Source: Isoetes taiwanensis
Lineage: Eukaryota; Streptophyta; Lycopodiopsida; Isoetales; Isoetaceae
Reading direction: 5' to 3'
NCBI GenBank assembly: GCA_021234155.1
Contig: JAJEKV010000042.1
Location: forward strand, 2,169,257 to 2,233,256
DNA: 64,000 nucleotides
Under the pieces are notes generated by a model. The model was not told where the DNA came from. It made no database searches and saw only the letters and a program-made list of their open reading frames with translations. Positions 57,381 to 64,000 of this stretch are shown in pieces. Position 1 is the first letter of the stretch. Each line of letters starts with the position of its first letter. Position numbers and translations under genes: made by a program.

Positions 57381-58208
57381 AGAAGAAGAACATGCCATTA
57401 TTTATTTCGTGATCTGACTGCCTCCTTCCATCATTCTAGTAAGTAGCAATGTCTGAGTTACTTTGGTTGTACGTAACTTTGATAAATAAGTCTTCTTTAT
57501 ACTTAAATTTCTTGCTCAGTTTAGATTTACTTATCGTACATAATGTGTTCCTCAATGCTCCAAAGCTGTAGAAATGTTACATATATGGCTCAATACTCTA
57601 AAGCTGCAGAGATGTTATATGTATGCTGCTGCATTTTAAGAAAATCTGTATGTTGAATATAAGGTTTCATGCTTTGTAAATAACAACAATGCTGCCTCCT
57701 AATTCTGAGTTTTAATTTGTGTGTATAGGCTGTGCAAGAGATGGCAAGAGGACCATAGCATTTCAGTTATCTTCTTTAAATCAAGATTAACAGGAAGAGG
57801 AAGCATAGCCATTGTTTATTTCGTGATCTAGCTGCTTACTCTCTGGCATTGGACGACTCCTTCCTTCCATCATTTTGGTAAGTAATCATATCTAAACTAT
57901 TTTGGTTGTATTTTGAATCTAGTTTAAGTTTATTTAATGTTCTTATTATCTTACTCAAGTTTAGATTTATTTAGTGTATGTATCTTATGTTCTCAATGCC
58001 TTAAAGCTCTAGATATGTAATATGTATGTATGCTGCTAATATTTTAAGATTCTTTATGTTAGAAACAAGAATGGCTTCTTGTAATAACAAGAATGTTGTC
58101 TCCTAATTCTGAAATTTTTGTCCCTTTTTTTTTTTGTGTGTGTGTATGCTATCTTCTAAATCTGACTTTTAATTTGTGTGTATAGCCTGTGCAACACATG
58201 GCAAGAGG
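57345..58208 (+). repeat. Tandem duplication of an intron/exon boundary, about 410-450 bp unit
   Basis: Copies span about 57345-57753 and 57756-58208. Both run from a TTCAGYTATCTTCTT start through TTTATTTCGTGATCT, CTTCCATCATT, GTATGCTGCT, CTCCTAATTCTGA and TTTAATTTGTGTGTATAG to CTGTGCAA.A.ATGGCAAGAGG. Each ends in a splice-acceptor-like TATAG (AG at 57727-57728 and 58184-58185) before the same coding start. Only the second copy continues into a long frame. Confidence 0.75.
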
Positions 58209-58449
58209 ACCAAAGAAAAGGAAAACTATAGGTATTCTTGGCAATAATGTTCTTGATATGTTCAAGAAAGTAGCAGCAAGGAAGGCTTTGAATGATCCTC
58301 AAGCTGAATGCAATGAAGCTAGAAAAGTATATCTTGATTTTTTGAAGGAGAAAACTTATCATATTATCTTGTTAAAATTTCAAAGGAGAATTTTGATGAT
58401 ATCCAAAAGGTTAACTTTCCCTATTAACTTGTTTGATCCTTGTGATTAG
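58198..58449 (+). CDS. Basic N-terminal exon-like ORF (MARGPKKRK...)
   Basis: ATG at 58198 follows a TGTGTGTATAG acceptor-like site by 12 bp. The protein starts MARGPKKRKTIGILGNNVL, with a nuclear-localisation-like PKKRK, then MFKKVAARKALNDPQAECNE. A donor-like AAAAG|GTTAAC lies at 58409/58410, so the exon may end there and the last residues may be intronic. I do not recognise the family. A DNA-binding or transposase N-terminus would fit the basic start, but nothing else supports that. Confidence 0.4.
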   Translation: MARGPKKRKTIGILGNNVLDMFKKVAARKALNDPQAECNEARKVYLDFLKEKTYHIILLKFQRRILMISKRLTFPINLFDPCD

Positions 58450-58943
58450 GGGAGATTTTGATCCTTTTGTGTATATGATGTATGGGTCTATTACTACGTG
58501 AATATAAAATATATCTTAAAGGAAACTTAACTATTATAGCATTTTTCATATGGCCGTTTAAATTTCTTAGTTGAAGGCATTAATCCTGCAATTCTTATAA
58601 CAAACAGGATTTTCCGGTTGCATATTATAATATCCGATATTAGTAAATGGAAGAAGGCATTTTACTTATTAAGGAATTTTTTAATTTTGATGCCTGGTCT
58701 GGGTAGGGTATTTAGTCTTATTAGATTGCTTGCTACAGTACGGCTTATCTTTTTTGATTTGGCATTTCTTGGGAGGTGTGTTTTAGTTATTCCTTGGGGG
58801 CAAAGCTGATAAATACCACGATTGGGGCAAAGGGGGAAAGTGGTCCTTCCCTTTTCAAATGATTGTCTTTCTGGCTGCCTTTGTTCAAAGCCTTTTCTGC
58901 TTCTGTTCCGGCGGGTCGTGACTCTCAGTAATCAGAATAGAAG
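58450..58943. other. Spacer or intron before the 58.9 kb ORF
   Basis: No recognised feature except a T-rich open stretch (58618-58809) with hydrophobic residues. The final 100 bp are pyrimidine-rich with TCTGGCTGCC and end CAGAATAG just before the next ATG, which would suit a 5' UTR or splice acceptor. Confidence 0.35.
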
Positions 58944-60055
58944 ATGGCAAACAGCAAGAAGAGCGGGGCCGGATGCTCTAGACAGAACACCAGCACCAGC
59001 ATTGAGGATGAGGAATGGACCCAAATTTTTTGGATGGAAAATAAAAGGGATCAGGGATGGAAGCTTCTCAAGGAAATTTATTTGGGGCTCGAGATTATCA
59101 AGGATCAGCAGAAGGCCGCTGCGGTCTGTATGGGGGTTCAAGAAGATGCTACTATCATGGCATGCAAGGAAAAAATGGAAGCAATAAACAAAGATTACTG
59201 GGATGGCAGAGCCAACGACAGAGACTGGATATGGAACATGTGGGGCTTCACTCAGGAGATGGATACTGCTCTGTATAAGCTCATAACGGTCAAACAGGGA
59301 CATACAGCGGCTGACTGTTGTAGCCTTAAAAACAGTATCTTTCGAGCTTCCATGGATGAAATGCTGGCCAAAGTTAAAGATTTGGTGATTCGGTGGGATG
59401 GAATTAAGGAAACAACCAGAGCGAGCATTACGCTAATCAGAAGGTGGGAAGATCGATGACAAACAGAATTGAGAGGCATAGAAAAAAATTTCAAGGCGTT
59501 TCTAAAGAACGATGAAATCCCGAAAATCATTGCGACATCTCTGGAGGTTTACCAAATGGGACTCCGAAAAAACGCCAAGAAATGCTCAATCAAGGATAGT
59601 AATGGATTTTTTAGCCCGGTGGAGGTGGATTCATGTGATTGCGAGAACTGCCAGGATGTCAAGCTCTCCGGCCTCAATGCCGCGGAAAACGAAGTTGAGG
59701 GGAAGACAAAATTAGCAATGCCATACGGTCCGGGTAAGGGGGATAAGGCTAAAGGGATCACATTTGTCTTGGTGCGGAAAATTAAATGGAGGAAGACCGA
59801 CCCCGGTACCAATATGGAGTGGATCAAGGTGTTCTTCGCCAAGAACTTGTATGGTCACCGGTGCCCCTGTTTATGCAATTGCCGCCGCGGACGGATCTCG
59901 ACATCAGAAGAACCCTCTTATGTGCGGCCAAGGATATCAAAGGAAGATTCAATATGTCCAAGGCAGGGTCATGCCTGTGTTCATTCTGCGTTCTCTCAAT
60001 CATGGTGAGGGGAAAGGGACGGAAAATCTCTAATTTCCACCTCAAATCCTCCTAG
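58944..60055 (+). pseudogene. Unrecognised two-part ORF interrupted by one TGA
   Basis: Frame 58944-59456 (171 codons) and frame 59460-60008 are in the same phase, separated only by TGA 59457-59459. The start AAGATGGC is a good plant initiation context. Part one is Trp-rich (nine Trp) and helical: EEWTQIFWMENKRDQGWKLL, DYWDGRANDRDWIWNMWGF. Part two has SCDCENCQDVK and GPGKGDKAKGITFVLVRK, then basic KIKWRKTDP. After about 59860 all three frames are open (to 60008, 60033 and 60055), so a frameshift probably lies near 59800-59870. No known family. It could be a decayed gene, a Gag-like element protein, or an intact gene with sequence errors. Confidence 0.45.
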
Positions 60056-61917
60056 CTGGATGCTGCTTTTCGATGCAAAGTTCAACAGAGTTGGAAAATC
60101 TCAGAGGAACCTAGTAGCTCATGATCTTACTGTTTTTATCTTTCTAATACTCTACTTATATAAGTGATAAGGGTTATACTTCCCTGTAAAAAGTTAAAGC
60201 AAATTTTGTAACCTATCTTATATAAATCTAGTTTTTGTTCTGAAAATTACTCTGTTTTTAATTCTGGCTGCATCACACAGATCCTGCTCTATTTTCGCAA
60301 GAATTTTTGATGCGTACTCTACAGATATCTCTTAAAAATGACTCATACTGTCGAATCGCCCCCAAGAATTGTGTCGATGGATTGTACTTAGATTGCTATG
60401 GTATTTGGATTCAGTTATCCTGTTGCTAACTCCAAAACTTGTGCAATCTGCAGGAAACAAAGTATGCCTTTGGCTTTTTTATCTAGAAGAAATACATAAA
60501 CAAACTTATAACTTAGTATCAACAAGGTCTTCAAAGCCAAAATATTAAGCAATAGTCTCTGCATGGTTGATGTGCTTTTCTGATGCCATAACATATTCTG
60601 CTTTTTTATGCAATGCCTATTCTGCTTTTTTAGGTAATGCCTTTTTCAGTCGTGCAGAACCAAAGGCCTGGGCAAATGGTAGATGTATTGTTGGTTCGCA
60701 AAAAGAAAAGTAGATACCGATAGTTTACTTGGATGAATGCAAATCCCATGTGATCAATTATTTCTATGATATGTAACCGTGTTCTGAAGATTGAAAATAA
60801 TTTAATAGTCTACCACCATGCAGACTACTCGTTAAGAACATATAAACTAAACCCATGACAATATGAAAAATACGTTACGTTTCCTCAAAATGGAAGTCCA
60901 TTCCACCGTTGTCTCAAAAATGGAAGCAAATCCAACCATTCCAGCGTTTCTGGCTAAAGGAAAGGCATGAAACTCAATAGTGGAGTTTAGATTTGAATAT
61001 GTAACTGAAGTCAGCGGCAACAATCTACATAAGTCTATATAATGCAGGTCATGGCTTTGCATTTATTTGCTCCTCAAAGTATCAACTCAAACAAAAAATC
61101 GTCGTTAATGGACAGACCCCAATAAATATTTGGTCCTCTAAGCAATACTGCTAAGTTTGCTCTCCAACCTTTGGAGATGCCCAATAAAGGCACGATTCAT
61201 CTTCCATGTGCAATCTGAAAGATCTAATTACGTTGTTTTCTCAAATGTAATAGGACCAAGACCAAGTATTGAACATTGTCTGTCTGTCCACATGCCACCG
61301 TGCTGAAAGTTTGGAATTAAAAAGCAGAATGATGGCAGGAAAATATCACCAGAATGTTCATTTCGAAATAATTGGTTTAAGACAACTAAATAATTTACAC
61401 ATGGCAAGGGAAATCAATAAGTAAACGCTAATGTTTGCCAAATGAAGATGAAGACCAAGCACGCAATTCCCATGAAGTGAACAATAAGTTCTACTAACTA
61501 AAATCCATGAGGCACAAGCTTTACACCTTTCCTTCACACTCTAACTTCGTAGAGATGAACTAGCTTGAATTTTATATTTAATGATTACAATATGGTGTTG
61601 GTTCTTGCCAGACGAACAATATCTTGCTCATATTAAGCAAAAAGACCTTGACATCATGAGTCCACCTACGTCCGAATACATCTAGTAGACAATGCAGACT
61701 CTATCAACACATTATGCACTTTGCAAAATTTTTTAATTGTGAGCAAAGGCATGGATTACTACTCTTAATTTCAACATTTTTGGCCATATCAGAAGGCATT
61801 CTGCCTTAATGGCGGGACGTGGGGAATTTAAACTTTGCACAATCCCTCAAGGTACATCAATGCAAAACGTGGTATTATCGCTTCAATAACTTGTGATATT
61901 TCAATAATCTTGCCGAG
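60056..61917. other. AT-rich non-coding DNA
   Basis: TTATATAAGTGATAAGG and AAAAGTTAAAGCAAATTTTG around 60160-60210 could be a 3' UTR of the preceding ORF. A small local duplication (ATTCTGCTTTTTTATGCAATGCC, 60596 on, then CTGCTTTTTTAGGTAATGCC) lies at 60594-60650. Otherwise no gene or repeat partner was found. Confidence 0.4.
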
Positions 61918-62292
61918 GCTTAAGGAATCTTCGAGAATATAGAGGAACCTTAAGGAAATTTAGGAGAACCTTCACATAATATGGGGAATCTTTGTGGAAT
62001 CTTAGGGAACCTTAGAGGGATCTAGAGAAAATGTTGGGGAATGCAGTCTCAAACATTAATCTACATGGAATCTCGGAAAATCTAGAGGAATCTTGGGGTA
62101 ATCTGTAAAAAACTTAGGGGAATCTCAAGAGAATCTTAGAAAATCTAAGGAAATATTTGAGAATCGAGAGGAATCTTGATAGAATCTTGGAGAATCTTTG
62201 TAGAATCTGTGATAATCTAGGAGAATCTACATAGAATATTGCAAAATTTGAAGGAATCTTGTGCTGATCTTCAAAAATCTAGGGGAATCTAT
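61918..62292 (+). repeat. GAATCT short-period degenerate repeat
   Basis: GAATCT occurs fourteen times in about 375 bp, usually as GGAATCTTGG, GAGAATCTTAG or GGGAATCTA. Spacing is mostly around 10-11 bp or multiples. The array is degenerate and runs from AAGGAATCTTCGAGAATATA to AGGGGAATCTATTGG. No coding frame survives. Confidence 0.85.
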
Positions 62293-62499
62293 TGGAGGGT
62301 CGGCTTCATGCACTGCCTCATATTACAAACACTTGTATATAAATATACATATCGGCCTTCAATCAAAAAAAAAAATCTTGAAGCAGGGGAGGTTAGCTGT
62401 TTGTAATGGATGCCTTTGTGGGATATGATAAAACCATTAGATATGGTCACAACTTTTTGCCTTCTCCAATTTTCAACACAAAAAAGGTAAACAATGATT

Positions 62500-62720
62500 G
62501 AATAATGTTGTTATGGCAAAAACATGATGATGTGGCATGCAAGATAGTGATGCATCACAAAATGAGGCATGTGAACATATTTTGTAAGGAAATGAGTGTT
62601 TTTACAAAAACAACTCCATGCGACATGGCAAGGACATGATGAAGTGACAAGACCAACAATGACGTGGCAAAACCATGGTGACATGGAAGTTACAACGTCA
62701 ACTAGCCATTTTGGAATAAG
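62500..62720 (-). repeat. CATGTCATC-type tract, inverted
   Basis: GATGTGGCATGC, GCGACATGGCAAGGACATGA, GATGAAGTGACAAG and CATGGTGACATGGAAG are the reverse complement of the unit's GCCATGTCACC and CTTGCCACATCAT phrases. Confidence 0.55.
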
Positions 62721-63089
62721 AAAAATTTCCATGGTATTTGGATGAGAATGCCATATCACGTGGTAACTACCATTTTTTTAACAATTTGGCCAAAATGGCT
62801 TGGCAAGTTTTCAAAATATGCGCATTTTGGCTTTTTTGGGGCAAGAGGGAACATGGGTTCAAACGCGGTCAAGTGGAACTTGACATGGTCAGAAGATGGC
62901 AGAAATGGTCAGGGTCTTAATAAGGCACCACCACTTGCAATATTGTGTTTGAGTGTCTAAATTTGAGAATGCCAGCGATAATGTTTCACATATTGTTGCA
63001 CATTTGTGCAAAATATCTATTGTTTCTATGTTGAATTGTCTAACTAATATTTGCAAGTTCCCAAACATGAAACCCTTATGTACAAGTGG

Positions 63090-63485
63090 CAACATCATTT
63101 CTTTTCCACATCTCCATCCATCTTGTCACGTTAGCTTGGAGGTTCCCTACCTCAAAGAGAAAAGAAAACAATAGGCATTAAAGTTGGCCCTAAACTACTA
63201 TCCCGTGGCACATGCCATTCAAAGTCATATCGATGCCACCTCATCACCGATAAGCCAAGTCACCATAGAAAGAGCTTTAACCTTTTATCCAATGTTACAC
63301 ATTTTTAGATCACCAAATCTTTTCCATGTCACCTTAATACATTTGACGCCTCATCACTTACCTTGCCATGTCACCTTCACCCTTAAAACAACTAATTGTG
63401 CAACAAGTTTTCACTATGTGTTCCTTACACAACTAATCCAAGATTGTCACCGCATTACTTCATATTCCATCACTTATCATTTTGT
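63090..63485 (+). repeat. CATGTCATC-type tract, direct
   Basis: TTTCCACATCTCCATCC, GTGGCACATGCCATTC, GATGCCACCTCATCACC, TTGCCATGTCACCTTCACCC and CATCACTTATCATTTTGTCA give the same G-poor CAT/CAC texture. The ORF at 63184-63498 is explained by this composition. Confidence 0.5.
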
Positions 63486-64000
63486 CACAATGCCTTGAAA
63501 TATTGTTTGAAGGATATTATTACGATTTGAGATATTGGTTTGAAGGATGTTAGGACTTCAGATAATTCCTTCATTTGGGCCATGATTGACAAAAGCACGC
63601 GGACTTCAAGTTCTTGTGAGGCATCAATCTCTATGGTGCTGAAATGTGAGAAAGTTGTTCAAGGAATAACTATTGAAGAAAAATGTTAAGCAATCTTGTA
63701 TAATATATATGTTATCCTGAAGGGCATATAACATTTGTGAAGCTGGAGTAAGGGAGCACTTCGAGAATGCTGGATGAGAAGAAATTGTCGTTGTCATTTT
63801 GGCTTGCCTTAAATATATGTCTATTGTGATGCGTTATACCTTTTAGAAGAGTGATATTAGAGAGCTCATTTAAAGGCAACATGCATTTATAGTGATTTAG
63901 GATTTAACGGCTCCTTTAGGACATGTAACAATCCTCCATACCTTAGACACTGATGAATTCTTGGTAGATTTTGAGCAAGTAGAGGTTTTAAATTATTTGC
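63486..64000. other. No gene recognised
   Basis: Contains a short near-duplicate pair (TTGTTTGAAGGATATTATTA / TTGGTTTGAAGGATGTTAGG, 63503-63552). Nothing else is visible before the right edge. Confidence 0.4.

Noticed and set aside
1-64000. tRNA, rRNA, CRISPR arrays, bacterial operons, organellar insertions, telomere repeats
   Set aside because: No cloverleaf with both T-loop and acceptor at normal spacing, no conserved rRNA stretches, no regular short repeats with unique spacers, and no TTTAGGG arrays were seen.
1-64000. Endogenous pararetrovirus (Caulimoviridae-like) sequence
   Set aside because: All RT blocks seen fit Ty3/gypsy, Ty1/copia or non-LTR types by motif order, and no movement-protein or coat-protein zinc-finger context accompanies them.

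Overview
This is eukaryotic nuclear DNA, almost certainly from a land plant with a large, repeat-dominated genome. Ty3/gypsy and Ty1/copia pol remnants, plant-type L1 LINEs, a hAT-like miniature element, LTR-like blocks and kilobase tandem repeats fill most of the window. The non-LTR reverse transcriptase fragment at 53.9-54.8 kb resembles elements I associate with ferns and other non-seed plants, so a fern-like source is possible but unproven. I see no operons, rRNA, tRNA, CRISPR or organellar DNA.

Layout. 1-3.5 kb: minus-strand Ty3/gypsy element, with an open RT-RNase H-integrase frame running off the left edge. 3.5-6 kb: unassigned. 6.2-7.5 kb: a T-rich degenerate minisatellite, with an inverted relative at 18.2-18.6 kb. 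8.2-10.7 kb: plus-strand L1 LINE. 12.4-17.4 kb: LTR-like direct repeats flanking a short minus-strand gag/protease interior with no RT seen. 19.4-28.3 kb: tandem, inverted and dispersed repeats.

28.3-50.5 kb is the structural centre. A complex block is present twice in the same orientation (28.27-35.77 and 37.98-50.51 kb). Each copy has a 1.2 kb lead segment starting near a TGTTGAAGG motif, a tandem array of ~1.6 kb units (two plus a partial in copy 1, four in copy 2), a TATA-containing segment, short plus-strand ORFs, and a minus-strand Ty1/copia RT-RNase H remnant. In copy 2 the first unit is split by a 5'-truncated LINE with a 13-bp target-site duplication and poly(A) tail.

50.5-64 kb is less repetitive. 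It holds a frameshifted minus-strand coding segment (50.6-51.2), the fern-like RT fragment, a hAT-type element with 14-bp inverted repeats and a perfect 8-bp target duplication (56,039-56,765), a gene-like region with a duplicated intron/exon boundary (57.3-58.2), an unrecognised two-part ORF separated by one TGA (58.9-60.1), and a GAATCT-phased short repeat (61.9-62.3).

Caution: when duplicated segments are compared, differences fall very often at CAG/CTG and CG sites and homopolymers. That pattern looks like long-read basecalling error at methylated cytosines, so many frameshifts here may be technical. I found no convincing new biochemical system. The best candidates for something undescribed are the 1.6 kb unit family with its phased C-tracts, the RT-less gag/protease element, and the ORF pair at 58.9-60.1 kb.
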